Positions 49,855 through 59,654 of a DNA stretch of 64,000 nucleotides are shown piece after piece. The translations under genes were made by a program, and so were the position numbers. Each line of letters opens with the position of its first letter. Within the stretch, counting starts at the first letter, position 1. The stretch comes from Chloroflexota bacterium (GTDB taxonomy: Bacteria > Chloroflexota > Dehalococcoidia > Lucifugimonadales > Australimonadaceae): assembly GCA_027618515.1 (NCBI GenBank), contig JAQCEV010000001.1, forward strand, positions 1 to 64,000, given 5' to 3'. The notes below the pieces were generated by a model. The model made no database searches. It worked only from the letters and a program-made list of their open reading frames with translations, and was not told the DNA's origin.

Positions 49855-51270
49855 ATGGAGTCTTCGCCATCGTGGCAGAAGCCAGCGACGCTCCGACTAG
49901 GCCAGCTCGTCCTGACGGTAGTTCGGCGCAACGACAGCAAGCTGGCCGACGGGCCGATGGTGCTCGCCGTGTCTGGCGGCACTGACTCGCTGGCCATGCT
50001 GCTGGCGACCGCGACTATTCGCGAGTCGCTGGGGCGCGAGATAGTGGTGGCACATTTCTCCCACGGTCTGCGCAAGAGCGCCGAGAAGCGCGAGGCGGCG
50101 TTGGTACGCCGGATCGCGCGCGAGCTTGAACTCCCGCTAGAACACGAGCAGGCGTCGACGGGCCGATCCGAGGCATCTGCACGAAACGCACGATATGCGT
50201 TCTTCGGACGTGTGGCGTCGTCACGCGGCGCGGCGTTGGTAGCAACGGCACATACGCTGAATGACCAAGCAGAAACGTTGCTGCTGCGCCTTAGCCGGGG
50301 AACCGGCCTGCGTGGCGCTGGCGCGATGCGTGAACTCTCCCACCGCCGGGTCAATCAAGCCAACGGCGAACAGCTCGGGCTACTACGTCCGATCCTGGGC
50401 GCAACGCGAGCGGATACCGAAGAGGTTTGTGCGGAGTGGGAGTTGACCCCTGCATCCGACGGTACGAATCGTTCGGTGCGATACGCACGGAATCGAGTAC
50501 GACGACGCGTGCTGCCGGAGCTTGCCGAGATCAACCCCAACGCGGCTGGCGCGCTGGCGGCGTTCGCTGCGACCGCTCAGGAAGACGACGATCTGCTGGC
50601 GCAGTTGGCCGCTGAAGCAGTCGCCGGAGAAGAGCTGCGGGAGCCCACCCGCACCACCTGGCCGGTGCACGTCCTGCGGGTGTTGCCCCCTTCCCTAGTG
50701 GCCAGGGTGCTGCAGTCGGCGTGGGCAGTGCTGCGCGGTGACGGGGCCGCGCTTTCGCGTGCGCAGATCGAGTCGATCAGCCGATTGCTGACGCGCGGGA
50801 GCGGCGCAGTAGATCTAGGTATCGGGGCCACATTCGCGGTGGAGCACGACACGGCGTCGGTGTCGACGACAGCCATCGCGTCCGTTGCGTTCGCGGCGAC
50901 TCCGCTGGCCCTGCCTGGGGAAACGATCGTCGAGGGGTGGGCCATCACGACCAGCGCGGGGCTTGCAGACGGTACGATCAGCAACGACGCGTGGCGAGCG
51001 ACGCTGGATCTCGACGCGCTAGGCGACGGCCCGTGCGTGCGCTGTCGCATCAGAGGCGATCGCTTTCAGCCGCTGGGGATGAACCAAGAGGTGCGATTGC
51101 AGGACGTGCTGGTCAACGCGAAGGTTCCGCGCTCCCAACGAGACAACGTGCCGTTGGTGGTCGCTGGTGAGCGGATCGCTTGGGTCGCTGGTGTGCGGAT
51201 CGCCGACTGGGCGAAAGTGACGCTGGGCACAACACGATCAGTGGTGATCGAGGTACGACCGGCTAGTTGA
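49855..51270 (+). CDS. tilS: tRNA(Ile)-lysidine synthase
   Basis: A 471-residue N-type ATP pyrophosphatase that converts C34 of the tRNA-Ile(CAU) anticodon to lysidine. PP-loop VSGGTDSLAML, AHFSHGLRKSAEKREA, ATAHTLNDQAETLLLRLSRGTGLRGAG, and VRYARNRVRRRVLPEL are typical; the TilS substrate-binding and C-terminal domains follow (RIRGDRFQPLGM, KVPRSQRDNVPLV). Unlike many bacteria, no hpt or ftsH follows. The end overlaps the convergent gene by eight bases. Confidence 0.95.
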   Translation: MESSPSWQKPATLRLGQLVLTVVRRNDSKLADGPMVLAVSGGTDSLAMLLATATIRESLGREIVVAHFSHGLRKSAEKREAALVRRIARELELPLEHEQASTGRSEASARNARYAFFGRVASSRGAALVATAHTLNDQAETLLLRLSRGTGLRGAGAMRELSHRRVNQANGEQLGLLRPILGATRADTEEVCAEWELTPASDGTNRSVRYARNRVRRRVLPELAEINPNAAGALAAFAATAQEDDDLLAQLAAEAVAGEELREPTRTTWPVHVLRVLPPSLVARVLQSAWAVLRGDGAALSRAQIESISRLLTRGSGAVDLGIGATFAVEHDTASVSTTAIASVAFAATPLALPGETIVEGWAITTSAGLADGTISNDAWRATLDLDALGDGPCVRCRIRGDRFQPLGMNQEVRLQDVLVNAKVPRSQRDNVPLVVAGERIAWVAGVRIADWAKVTLGTTRSVVIEVRPAS

Positions 51271-52624
51271 TCGACTCGGGGCCTTTGGCCGTTTCGGGGG
51301 CCTCGATGGCTAGACCGGAATCGTAGGAGGCGAAGGCTTGCTCGAAGAGGAGCTGGCGGCCATCGTTGCTCTCGGTGATCTTGACTTCTGCTTTGGTAAG
51401 CAGGTCGGTCTCGCAGTCGATCCAGATCGTTGCGGCGCCAAGGACACCCTGCGGTGGCGATGGGTTGCCAAGCACCGAGGCTAGCGACTCGCGACCGAGG
51501 GGCTCGTAGCGCACCTGGAGGTACTGCTTGCCGCCACTGACATTGTATTCGTGTGCCGTGGGGTAGCCCTGCCGCAGTACATTGATGTACTTGGCCACGG
51601 TGAGGTGAGCGTTGAGCTGGCGCTCGGAGTCGAATCGCGAAGGATCGTCCGGCTTCTGCCAGGTGCCTGCGAGACGATAGAACTCTCTGCCGATGGAGAC
51701 CCAGCGCTCGCGAACCTCACCAGTGGATGACCACCCGGTCTGCGAGACGCGGAACCGGTCAGGGGCGACGAACTCCAAGTCCCAGACGTAGTCACCCGCG
51801 GTGAGCTCAAAGTGCGCGGGATCACGGATGATCTGTCGAGTGACATAAGAGGAGGCGCTTTCAGTTGCGGCGACAGAGCGCGCCACGCGTCCAGCAACGT
51901 CGGAGACGCCTGTCGGCTCTGCCGCAGGCTCGAAGCGTGACGTAAGCACGGAGGCGAGGCTGGCAGCCGCTCCGCTCGCGCTGACGCTAAGGCCGTCTGA
52001 TACTGCTGTGGGAAGCGCCTGGCTATCGAGATAGGCGGGCACTTGATCGTTGAAGCTTTGTTGCGGTTGCTCTGCGGGCGCGACGGCCGAGGCAGGCGGA
52101 GCAATCACGGACATCAACTCGTACACGCGATGAGCGACGAGGTAGGCGTCCCGTCGCGATTCTGAGGAAAGCAGGGGCTGGCGCAGCGTATAGCCGCTAG
52201 CGTGGAGCAGCAGCGCGCCGTCGTCATCAGGGAACACGTACCCCGAAATCATGAAGACGGCGATGAGGGTGGGCACTCCGCCTGCGACCAGCGAGAACAT
52301 CGTCGTTTCAAAGATCGCCCAAGTGATCCCGGCAAGGGCTGCTCCGATCACGAGGGCGATCATCCCGTTCATAAGCCGACCGGTGTCGCGCTCGACATCC
52401 GACACTTCGACTGCGGTGAGCCGATCCAAGGGGACGACCGCCGTGGTGCGTACGCCACCCTGGCGACCGAGTCGGATGACGCGCCGGGTGGTGATGGTCA
52501 GCGTGTCCTTGCCCGCAGTCGACGCGTTGATGGCGCCTTCGTGGCTATCGAGCGCTAGCTCGAAGCGTTCCCCCGCCAGCCAGGGGATCTGTCGTTCGGG
52601 ACTCTCTTTTTCAAAACGGCTCAC
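51263..52624 (-). CDS. PH-domain membrane protein with LolA/LppX-like C-terminal region
   Basis: About 453 residues. The N-terminal part resembles a bacterial PH (bPH-like) domain with strands LTITTRRVIRLGR and VVPLDRLTAVEV, then two membrane helices (LMNGMIALVIGAALAGI and SLVAGGVPTLIAVFMISG). A linker rich in Ala/Ser/Pro leads to a beta-rich domain (YVWDLEFVAPDRFRVSQTG, EFYRLAGTWQKPDD) like outer-lipid-carrier folds. Start GTG 52624 has AAGGAT seven bases upstream, better than the track start at 52642. Function unknown; it may bind a lipid outside the cell. Confidence 0.6.
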   Translation of the reverse strand: MSRFEKESPERQIPWLAGERFELALDSHEGAINASTAGKDTLTITTRRVIRLGRQGGVRTTAVVPLDRLTAVEVSDVERDTGRLMNGMIALVIGAALAGITWAIFETTMFSLVAGGVPTLIAVFMISGYVFPDDDGALLLHASGYTLRQPLLSSESRRDAYLVAHRVYELMSVIAPPASAVAPAEQPQQSFNDQVPAYLDSQALPTAVSDGLSVSASGAAASLASVLTSRFEPAAEPTGVSDVAGRVARSVAATESASSYVTRQIIRDPAHFELTAGDYVWDLEFVAPDRFRVSQTGWSSTGEVRERWVSIGREFYRLAGTWQKPDDPSRFDSERQLNAHLTVAKYINVLRQGYPTAHEYNVSGGKQYLQVRYEPLGRESLASVLGNPSPPQGVLGAATIWIDCETDLLTKAEVKITESNDGRQLLFEQAFASYDSGLAIEAPETAKGPESIN

Positions 52625-52718
52625 AGGCAGATCCTTATGCACACAGTGTGCTCGGCGTAGGCAGACCTACGCTTGTCGCGCCTCCAGGCAGGATAGCGCC
52701 ACACCGGACGAGGGGTCA

Positions 52719-53435
52719 CTACCTGCGGAAGTTGATCCGCCTGAAGATCTCGGCGAACTCGAACTTGAAGCCATGATCGGCAGCCTCGGCGGCGGCGTCC
52801 GTCGCGCGCCTCTTGGCGAATTGCTCGATCCGCGTCATGTCCGTGGATAGCTGGCTTTCGTGGGCGGCCAGCGCGTGCATCTTGAGATCTACCGTGTCGG
52901 AAATGTCGACCACGACGTCGGGGGCTTCGGAGCCCCACAGGAGCACCGTGCCAACCTTGTGGGTTTCCAGGCCCGCAGCAAGGTGCTCGGGGAAGTGGAG
53001 GACATCGCGAGCGAACGGGAATGACGCGTCGAGGGCTGTTTGGCCGGAGATGCGATGGTCACGGTGGCTATGGGACATCCGTCGTGGGTCCATGGCCAAC
53101 AGCACGTCAGGGCGGAACCGCCGGATCTGCTCAACGATCTGGCCACGGAATGCGCTGGTGTCTTCCAACTCGCCGTCTCCGTAGCCAAGCATTATCAGTT
53201 CGTCGACGCCAAGCACTTCCGTCGCCTTCTTCTGTTCGGCAGCGCGGATCGTCGCGAGGCGCTCGCTGGTCATGTCGGGGTCTGACGAGCCTTTGTCGCC
53301 GTTGGTGCATACGACGTAGAGCACCTTGCAGCCTTCACGAGCCCACTTGGCGACGGTCCCACCAGCTCCTGACTCGCCGTCATCGGGGTGGGGGATCACC
53401 AGCATCGCTCGTTCGGGGGTTTCGATCGTCTCCAT
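52719..53435 (-). CDS. PIG-L/LmbE deacetylase, MshB-like
   Basis: A 238-residue Zn deacetylase. PHPDDGESGAGG gives the first metal motif (AHPDD variant) and SHSHRDHRISG the second. It is a paralogue of the protein at 10476 (shared TNGDKGSSDPDM-type segment, HxxDH). Near it are a tandem GNAT protein (53557, divergent) and an MshA-like glycosyltransferase, so deacetylation of a GlcNAc-inositol-like intermediate is possible. Alternative: general GlcNAc deacetylase. Confidence 0.88.
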   Translation of the reverse strand: METIETPERAMLVIPHPDDGESGAGGTVAKWAREGCKVLYVVCTNGDKGSSDPDMTSERLATIRAAEQKKATEVLGVDELIMLGYGDGELEDTSAFRGQIVEQIRRFRPDVLLAMDPRRMSHSHRDHRISGQTALDASFPFARDVLHFPEHLAAGLETHKVGTVLLWGSEAPDVVVDISDTVDLKMHALAAHESQLSTDMTRIEQFAKRRATDAAAEAADHGFKFEFAEIFRRINFRR

Positions 53436-53556
53436 TGAACCTCTAAGCCTTTGGCAGGGAAGACCCGCCGTCTACAAGAATCGATTGGTAAGATGATACC
53501 GGCTCGGCAACGCCGCGTCTCAAACCCGTCCTATCTCAGCGTTCGGAGCGCCCATC

Positions 53557-54426
53557 TTGACCTCCTCTGGTATCACTATCCGTTCATTCACCTGGTCAGA
53601 CGTTGCACTGCTTGCGACGCTTCAGCATGCCGATGAGTCGGATGTTGATCGTTGGCTCAGGCAGTCCAATCTGACGCCAGAGCAAGAGTGCGTTTTCGCC
53701 GAGGTCGGCGGCAAAGCTACCGGGTTCGGGTACCTGATCGTTGAGCAAGGCCTGTCTCGCGGGGTGCTGATAGCGGAAGCGGAAGATCCGGCCGTACTCA
53801 GTGCGCTGGTCTCCGATGCCACGACGAAAGCGCAAACGCTCGGGCTCAGCGTCCTCCAGTTAGACGTGCCTGAGGACGATCAGCAGCGCCGTGACATCTG
53901 TGAGGCTGCGGGCATGTCGGTGATCCGGACTCACCTTCATCTGTTGAGGCCGGGCGATCAGCCAACGGGCATCACGTTGCCGGCTGCCACCACGACTCGG
54001 TTGGCGGCCCGCGTGGATGTCGCCACGGTCACGAATATCCAGAACGCCGCGTTCACCGGAAGCTGGGGATACTCTCCGAACAACGAAGAGGAGATCGCCT
54101 ACCGTATCTTCGAACTGCCGTCGATTGCGCCCGACCCAGTGGTCATCGTGACGATGGATGGCCAAGACCTGGGCTATTGTTGGGCACATCAGGAGCGCGT
54201 GGACTCGCCGGGCATGGTTGATATGGTGGGTGTGCTGCCTCACCAGCAAGGCAAAGGGCTCGGGAAGTTGGTGACAGCGGTGGGAATCGACCACCTGATC
54301 AGCATCGGGGCCACGCCAGTGGAGATCACCGTAGACAGCGAGAATGGGCCAGCGATCCACGTCTATGAGAGCGTAGGATTCCGGCTCCATCACCGTTCCG
54401 TGTGGTACGAGCGGGCGCTTAGCTAG
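53557..54426 (+). CDS. tandem GNAT acetyltransferase, MshD-like architecture
   Basis: A 289-residue protein with two GNAT domains: an N-terminal one (residues 5-130, degenerate acetyl-CoA motif) and a C-terminal one (MVDMVGVLPHQQGKGLGKLVTAV, the Q/R-x-x-G-x-G/A loop, then IHVYESVGFRLHHRS). Mycothiol synthase MshD has the same two-domain order and similar length. Other double-GNAT families exist, so the role is inferred from neighbours. It ends with a four-base convergent overlap with the glycosyltransferase gene. Confidence 0.8.
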   Translation: MTSSGITIRSFTWSDVALLATLQHADESDVDRWLRQSNLTPEQECVFAEVGGKATGFGYLIVEQGLSRGVLIAEAEDPAVLSALVSDATTKAQTLGLSVLQLDVPEDDQQRRDICEAAGMSVIRTHLHLLRPGDQPTGITLPAATTTRLAARVDVATVTNIQNAAFTGSWGYSPNNEEEIAYRIFELPSIAPDPVVIVTMDGQDLGYCWAHQERVDSPGMVDMVGVLPHQQGKGLGKLVTAVGIDHLISIGATPVEITVDSENGPAIHVYESVGFRLHHRSVWYERALS

Positions 54427-55673
54427 CCGATGACCTGCGCGCGTTCGGCAAAGCCTTGCGCTGCACGCCGATAGCCCTCAAGGGCTTGATCCGCAGCACG
54501 AGCCCACGTGAACGTCCGAGCATGGGCCACAGCGCCCTCGCCCATGGCCCCCAAGAGTCGTGGATCACCTAGTAGATCGTCCAGGGAGTATGCGAAGTCC
54601 ACCGGATCGTGGGCGGCCACGAGCCGTCCCGTTTCTCCGTCGAGGACCTGCGTGGACAGTGCGCCAACGTTGGAGGCTACGACGGGCCGACCGGAGGCCA
54701 TCGACTCAAGGGCAACGAGGCCAAAGCTCTCGTGGAACGAGGGAACGGCCGTGACATCGGCAGCAGCGTAGAAATCAACGAGTTGTTCCTGCGGAACTGC
54801 TGTGTACCACGAGACACGGTCGGCGACACCGAGCTCAACCGCCAAGAGGCGAAGCCAGTCGAAGCTGTGCTCGCCTTCAGATCCACCAACGAGAACCAAG
54901 CGAGTGTTCGCCTTGCCACGCATGTGCGCCAACGCGCTGATGAGCACGTCGGGCCCCTTGAATGGCTCGGGGCGCCCCACGAATAGGACTATGTTCTCAG
55001 TAGGGTTGAAGCCCAAGCGCTCACGGGCTTGCAGCTTGTCCGTTGGCCTGAACAGCGACAGATCTACTCCGCCAGGTGCCACATGGATGCGGTCGTCCTC
55101 GATCCCAAAGAGTTCGTTGAGTTCGCGCCGCTCGTCGTGGGTGAAGGCGAACACGAGGTCGGCGCCATGCGCCATCTGCTCTTCAGCGACCTTGCGTTGT
55201 TCGGGTTCGGTTTCGGAGCTCTCGCGCTCTTTGATGGCAGCGAGGGTATGGAAGCTGACCACGCCCGGCAGGCCCCATTCCGCAGCGACGGATTGAGCGA
55301 CGCTACCGGACAGCCAGTAGTGGCTATGGACGAGGTCGTACTCCAAGCCCTCGCTCGCGACGAACTCCAGCATCCGCTCGCGAAACTCAGGAAGGTGCGG
55401 GACGACCTCTGACTTGACCAACTCCGGGTCCCCTGCCGAGAGATGGATGACGCGGGCGTTCGGGCCGATCTCAAAGACCTCCGGCCCGCCAGCCTTGTGG
55501 CTCCGCGTGTAGACATCCACAGAGACGCCTGCCGCAGCTATCGCCGGGGCGATGTCACGTAGGTATACGTTCATGCCACCCGCGAAACGCATACCGGGGG
55601 TGACCATGGGGCACCCATGCACGGACACCATGGCGATCCGCTTTATAGGGGGGGTGTTCATTGACGTAGGCAT
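54423..55673 (-). CDS. GT4 glycosyltransferase, MshA/sucrose-synthase-like group
   Basis: A 416-residue GT-B enzyme. The N-terminal RIAMVSVHGCPMVTPGMRFAGGMNVYLRDIA closely follows the MshA pattern (S-x-H-x-S-P...GDAGGMNVYVRELA). C-terminal PSFHESFGLVALESMASGRPVVAS is the GT4 nucleotide-sugar site. Candidate reactions: GlcNAc transfer to inositol-phosphate (first step of mycothiol) or glycolipid synthesis. GTG 55682, ATG 55673 and ATG 55661 are possible starts; I chose 55673. It follows the FemAB-like gene by about 13 nt in the folE operon. Confidence 0.82.
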   Translation of the reverse strand: MPTSMNTPPIKRIAMVSVHGCPMVTPGMRFAGGMNVYLRDIAPAIAAAGVSVDVYTRSHKAGGPEVFEIGPNARVIHLSAGDPELVKSEVVPHLPEFRERMLEFVASEGLEYDLVHSHYWLSGSVAQSVAAEWGLPGVVSFHTLAAIKERESSETEPEQRKVAEEQMAHGADLVFAFTHDERRELNELFGIEDDRIHVAPGGVDLSLFRPTDKLQARERLGFNPTENIVLFVGRPEPFKGPDVLISALAHMRGKANTRLVLVGGSEGEHSFDWLRLLAVELGVADRVSWYTAVPQEQLVDFYAAADVTAVPSFHESFGLVALESMASGRPVVASNVGALSTQVLDGETGRLVAAHDPVDFAYSLDDLLGDPRLLGAMGEGAVAHARTFTWARAADQALEGYRRAAQGFAERAQVIG

Positions 55674-55686
55674 CGAAAGCACAAGC

Positions 55687-56652
55687 TTAGCGCTTCACGA
55701 TGATGCGGTGCAGACCTATGTCCTGTCCGCCAAGGTGGTACTTGTAAGGCTCAGGCCCACGCAGGAAATCGAAGTACGTGAGGCCTCGCTCGATCGCGTC
55801 CTTGATGCAGAGCGCGTTGAGCATGAGGCCCACAGCGAGCGGGCCATGCTCAAGTCGGTAACCGCTGTTGTAGAGCAAGCGACGTCCGGCGTAGTCGAAC
55901 GAAATGGTCGTGGCAACACGCTCGCCGTTGAGTTCCAGGAAGAGCAGCCGTAGGAAGCCAGCGTCGAATGACCATTCGATTATCTCGCGGAAGAATTCCT
56001 CACGCTCGGGGAGCATGAAGTCACGCTTTTCTTCGCGGCTCTCAGCCATGAGTTCATGGAAGAGATCGAAATCAGCGACCAGCGTTTCCTTGGTGGTTTC
56101 CACTAGCCTAATCTCGCCAGCGGCCTCAAGGCGCCGCAGCTTGCGTCGCAACTCGTGGCGATCCTTCTTACGAAGTACAGCAAGGAATTCGTCCCACGTC
56201 GCAGGAAGGTCGACCCCTGGCACGACATCTTCATCCTCGATGGTGACCTCATATCCAAGCGCACGATAAGCGTCGGGAAGCTCACGCATCGCAGGCGAGA
56301 ACGCAGGCAGCGAGCGTAGATCCATGGTCTTCCACGGCTCATCGGCGACGCGCTCGATGAACGCCGCGTGGAAGCCGGGCTCAACGTCGATGAAGTCGTG
56401 GTAATCGAAGAGGTCGGTGTCGCCCACGAAGCTCAGCGTGTCGCCGTCGAGCACCATGGGCGCCAGCCCGAGCGGCGCGTCTTCAGGGCCGATGGTGAGC
56501 AGTCGCAGTCCGTCGTTGCCGCTACCGAACCTGCGCCACCAGATCCCTTGCCATTTTGGCGTGAGGAAGATGGAGGACCAAGATCGGCGCTCCAGCAGTT
56601 CATGCCAAAGGGGGCTGGCAGCGGCGATGGCGTCGTCATGTGTGCCGCTCAA
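55687..56652 (-). CDS. FemAB/CelD-type GNAT_6 acyltransferase
   Basis: A 321-residue protein with the BcsL/CelD-like GNAT_6 fold: [83 protein letters not shown]. Family members make amide or ester links in polysaccharide or peptidoglycan-like polymers. It overlaps folE by four bases and precedes the GT4 gene, so it may modify the product of that glycosyltransferase. Confidence 0.8.
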   Translation of the reverse strand: MSGTHDDAIAAASPLWHELLERRSWSSIFLTPKWQGIWWRRFGSGNDGLRLLTIGPEDAPLGLAPMVLDGDTLSFVGDTDLFDYHDFIDVEPGFHAAFIERVADEPWKTMDLRSLPAFSPAMRELPDAYRALGYEVTIEDEDVVPGVDLPATWDEFLAVLRKKDRHELRRKLRRLEAAGEIRLVETTKETLVADFDLFHELMAESREEKRDFMLPEREEFFREIIEWSFDAGFLRLLFLELNGERVATTISFDYAGRRLLYNSGYRLEHGPLAVGLMLNALCIKDAIERGLTYFDFLRGPEPYKYHLGGQDIGLHRIIVKR

Positions 56653-57218
56653 CGTATTCCTTCTTGGAGCAGGCTTAGGAACTCGCCGCGCGTTGCGACG
56701 GAGTTACGGAAGTCGCCACGGGTCGCAGACGTGACCACGGAGGCACCAGGCTTCCGCACGCCGCGCATGGCCATGCAGAGGTGCTCTGCCCGGATCACGA
56801 CGGCGACGCCTTCAGGATCGAGGGCCTCTTGGATGGCCTCGGCCACCTGAGAGGTCAGCCTCTCCTGCACTTGGGGCCTTCGCGCGAGGATGTCGACCGC
56901 GCGCGCCAGTTTGCTTATGCCAACGACCTTGCCCTTGGGTAGGTAGCCGACGTGAGCCGTGCCAAAGAACGGCAGCAGGTGGTGTTCGCACATGGAGTAG
57001 AACGGCACGTCGCGGATGATGACCATCTCTTGGTGATCCTCATCAAACTGGGTGCCCAGTACCTCTACTGCCTCTTCGTGCGTTCCCCCGCTGATCTCTC
57101 CGTACATCTTGGCGACCCTGCTGGGGGTCTCCAACAACCCTTCACGGTCCGGGTTTTCGCCTATCGCCTCAAGCAGTTCATGGATGATCCGCTCTAGGCG
57201 TTGAGTGTCTATCGCCAC
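56649..57218 (-). CDS. folE: GTP cyclohydrolase I
   Basis: A 189-residue FolE that makes dihydroneopterin triphosphate from GTP, the entry to folate. [10 protein letters not shown], the Zn ligands in [12 protein letters not shown] and HLCMAMRG, and [22 protein letters not shown] are conserved. GTG 57218 follows GAGGAGGG; the longer track start runs toward thrC without support. No other fol genes are beside it. It is in one operon with thrC upstream and the acyltransferase downstream. Confidence 0.95.
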   Translation of the reverse strand: MAIDTQRLERIIHELLEAIGENPDREGLLETPSRVAKMYGEISGGTHEEAVEVLGTQFDEDHQEMVIIRDVPFYSMCEHHLLPFFGTAHVGYLPKGKVVGISKLARAVDILARRPQVQERLTSQVAEAIQEALDPEGVAVVIRAEHLCMAMRGVRKPGASVVTSATRGDFRNSVATRGEFLSLLQEGIR

Positions 57219-57246
57219 CACGCCCTCCTCTGACTCTCGCTTATCG

Positions 57247-58311
57247 CTATCGTTTGGGTCGCGCACCGAGCATGTCGGCGACGGTTCGGGCGTCGGCTGG
57301 GGCTTCTTCCTGCGGGCGATCCGCAAGCCCCATGGCTACCGACGGGTCCTTGAGCCCGTGGCCTGTGATGATGCAAGCGATGGTGCTGGAACTGAGATCC
57401 ATGCCCGCCCTAGCGGACTTGATGGCGCCAGCGACAGATGCCGCAGACGCAGGCTCGCAGAAGACACCTTCCATGCGTGCCAGTAGCTTATACGCTTCTA
57501 GAATCTCTTCGTCCGACACCGTACCGATCAATCCACCCGATTCATCGCGTGCGGTGATGGCCGAAGACCAACTGGCGGGGTTCCCGATGCGGATGGCAGA
57601 CGCGATGGTCTGCGGATCCGCGATGGGGTGCCCGGCAACGATGGGAGCGGCGCCTTCCGCCTGGAAGCCCATCATCTGCGGCAAGCTGGACGCGCGTTCG
57701 TCGTCGTGCGCCTCTTTGAAGCCCTTCCAATAGGCGGTTATGTTGCCAGCGTTGCCGACGGGGATGAATAGATTGTCTGGTGCAGCGCCGAGGGTTTCGA
57801 TGATTTCGAATGCGGCGGTCTTCTGCCCCTCGATGCGATGCGGGTTCACGGAATTGACCAGCGATATGTCGTAGTTCTCCGCGACTTCTCGAGCGATGTC
57901 CAGGGCGGCGTCGAAGTTGCCCGCTATCTGGATAACGCGTGCGCCGTAAGCGACAGCCTGGCTGAGCTTGCCCGCCGCGATCTGGCCAGCCGGGACGAGC
58001 ACGACAGTCTCCAGGCCCGCTGCGGCGCCGTAAGCAGCGGCTGATGCACTGGTGTTGCCGGTGGAGGCGCAGAGGATCGTGGTGTGGCCAGCTTCCATCG
58101 CCTTCGCGACGGCGACGACCATCCCGCGGTCCTTGAATGAACCGGTGGGGTTGCATCCTTCAAGCTTGAAGAAGAGATGGCCGATGCCAAACTCTTTCCC
58201 GAGCCGACGGGATTCCACCAGGGGAGTGTCCCCTTCCCCCATGGTCAGCATCGGGGTATCCGCGGTTACCGGTAGGTACTCGCGGTATCGTTTCAGAACA
58301 CCTTCACCCAT
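57247..58311 (-). CDS. thrC: threonine synthase
   Basis: A 354-residue PLP enzyme that turns O-phosphohomoserine into threonine. [13 protein letters not shown], the PLP Lys in [51 protein letters not shown] and [12 protein letters not shown] are typical of the short archaeal/bacterial ThrC. It lies 29 nt downstream of hom, forming a hom-thrC unit. No thrB (homoserine kinase) is in the window. Confidence 0.95.
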   Translation of the reverse strand: MGEGVLKRYREYLPVTADTPMLTMGEGDTPLVESRRLGKEFGIGHLFFKLEGCNPTGSFKDRGMVVAVAKAMEAGHTTILCASTGNTSASAAAYGAAAGLETVVLVPAGQIAAGKLSQAVAYGARVIQIAGNFDAALDIAREVAENYDISLVNSVNPHRIEGQKTAAFEIIETLGAAPDNLFIPVGNAGNITAYWKGFKEAHDDERASSLPQMMGFQAEGAAPIVAGHPIADPQTIASAIRIGNPASWSSAITARDESGGLIGTVSDEEILEAYKLLARMEGVFCEPASAASVAGAIKSARAGMDLSSSTIACIITGHGLKDPSVAMGLADRPQEEAPADARTVADMLGARPKR

Positions 58312-58340
58312 TGGACACCTTAGCAGCGATCTTTCGAGCG

Positions 58341-59642
58341 CTACGCAATGCGTTCTTCTACTCTGATGAGGTTACTCACTTCGTCAACCGAGTCCAGCGT
58401 GCTCAGCTGCTTCAGCGCTTGCTGGACATCCGCTTCTCGGGCGACGTGAGTAGTTATGACGATCTCAGCAGCTTTGCCTGACTCGTCGACTTCTTTCTGT
58501 ATAACCGATGCCAGGCTGACGTCCAAGTCTCCCAGCACCTGCGTTACCTGCGCCATGACGCCTGGGCGGTCTGATGCCCGGAGTCGTATGTAGTACTTAG
58601 TTTCCAGGTTGTCCACCGTCTCGATGGTCAAAGCCTCGTCGAACAGCGGCGGCTGAGCTGGTCGTACGCCGCCGACGATGGCACGGCCGATCGCGACAAC
58701 ATCGGCGAGGATCGCGCTGGCCGTCGGGCGGGCGCCAGCGCCCGGTCCCTGGAACATCGCCCAATCAACGAGGTCACCTTCAAGTTCAACGGCGTTGTAC
58801 ACGCCATCCACTTTGGCCAGTGGGTGACTGATGGGCAGGAAGGCAGGGTGAACCCTAGCCAAGACTCGTCCGTCAGTTTGGCGGGCGGTAGCGAGCAGTT
58901 TGATAACGTAGCCCAACTCCTCGGCGTACCAGAAGTCTTCGGGCGCCAAGCGGCTGATGCCTTCTCGGAAAACATCGGTGTCACGTACTACGGTTCGGAA
59001 CGCTAGCGACGCCAGTATGGCCAGCTTGAACGCCGCGTCGACGCCATCGACATCCGCTGCCGGATCGGGCTCTGCGTAGCCCAACTCTTGTGCCTCTCGG
59101 AGCACCGTCGCGTAGTCGAGACCATCCGTGGCCATCCTGGTGAGCATGTAATTGGTCGTGCCATTGATGATGGCGTTCACCGCTGAGATGTCATTCGCGG
59201 CGAGGTCGTCGAGCAGGGGGCCGATGATCGGTATGCCGCCACCAACGCTGGCCTCGAAGCGAAGCATCACGCCTTTGTCCGCTGCTGCTCGTAGCAACTC
59301 TGGCCCATGCTTGGCCATGACTTCTTTGTTGGCGGTCACCACATGCTTCCCCGCGGCGATGGCCGCTGAGATGTGGTCGTAGGCCGGATACTCTCCGCCC
59401 ATCACTTCGATGACCAGAGGGATATTCGGGTTCTTGAGGATGTCATCGGCGTCTGCGGTTAGCGAGAGTCCCTCGGCTACAGCCGATCGGCGCGATCGCA
59501 CATCACGAACCAGCGCTCGGTCGATTCGGACGGGGGCGCCGATACGTTGGGCCAGGGTGTGCGCTTGTTCGCGAACTGCCGTGGCTACTCCGGCGCCAAT
59601 GACACCGAGGCCCATCAACCCAATCGAGATGTGGTCGGCCAT
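58341..59642 (-). CDS. hom: homoserine dehydrogenase
   Basis: A 433-residue NAD(P)-dependent enzyme: IGLMGLGVIGAGVATAV Rossmann loop, VTANKEVMAKHG, EASVGGGIPIIGPL, INGTTNYMLTRM, and PDPAADVDGVDAAFKLAILA active-site region, plus a C-terminal ACT domain (YYIRLRASDRPGVMAQVTQVLGDL) that senses threonine. Monofunctional, without a fused aspartokinase. First metabolic gene after the foldase in the rpsF-type operon. Confidence 0.96.
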   Translation of the reverse strand: MADHISIGLMGLGVIGAGVATAVREQAHTLAQRIGAPVRIDRALVRDVRSRRSAVAEGLSLTADADDILKNPNIPLVIEVMGGEYPAYDHISAAIAAGKHVVTANKEVMAKHGPELLRAAADKGVMLRFEASVGGGIPIIGPLLDDLAANDISAVNAIINGTTNYMLTRMATDGLDYATVLREAQELGYAEPDPAADVDGVDAAFKLAILASLAFRTVVRDTDVFREGISRLAPEDFWYAEELGYVIKLLATARQTDGRVLARVHPAFLPISHPLAKVDGVYNAVELEGDLVDWAMFQGPGAGARPTASAILADVVAIGRAIVGGVRPAQPPLFDEALTIETVDNLETKYYIRLRASDRPGVMAQVTQVLGDLDVSLASVIQKEVDESGKAAEIVITTHVAREADVQQALKQLSTLDSVDEVSNLIRVEERIA

Positions 59643-59654
59643 ATAAGCACGTAC

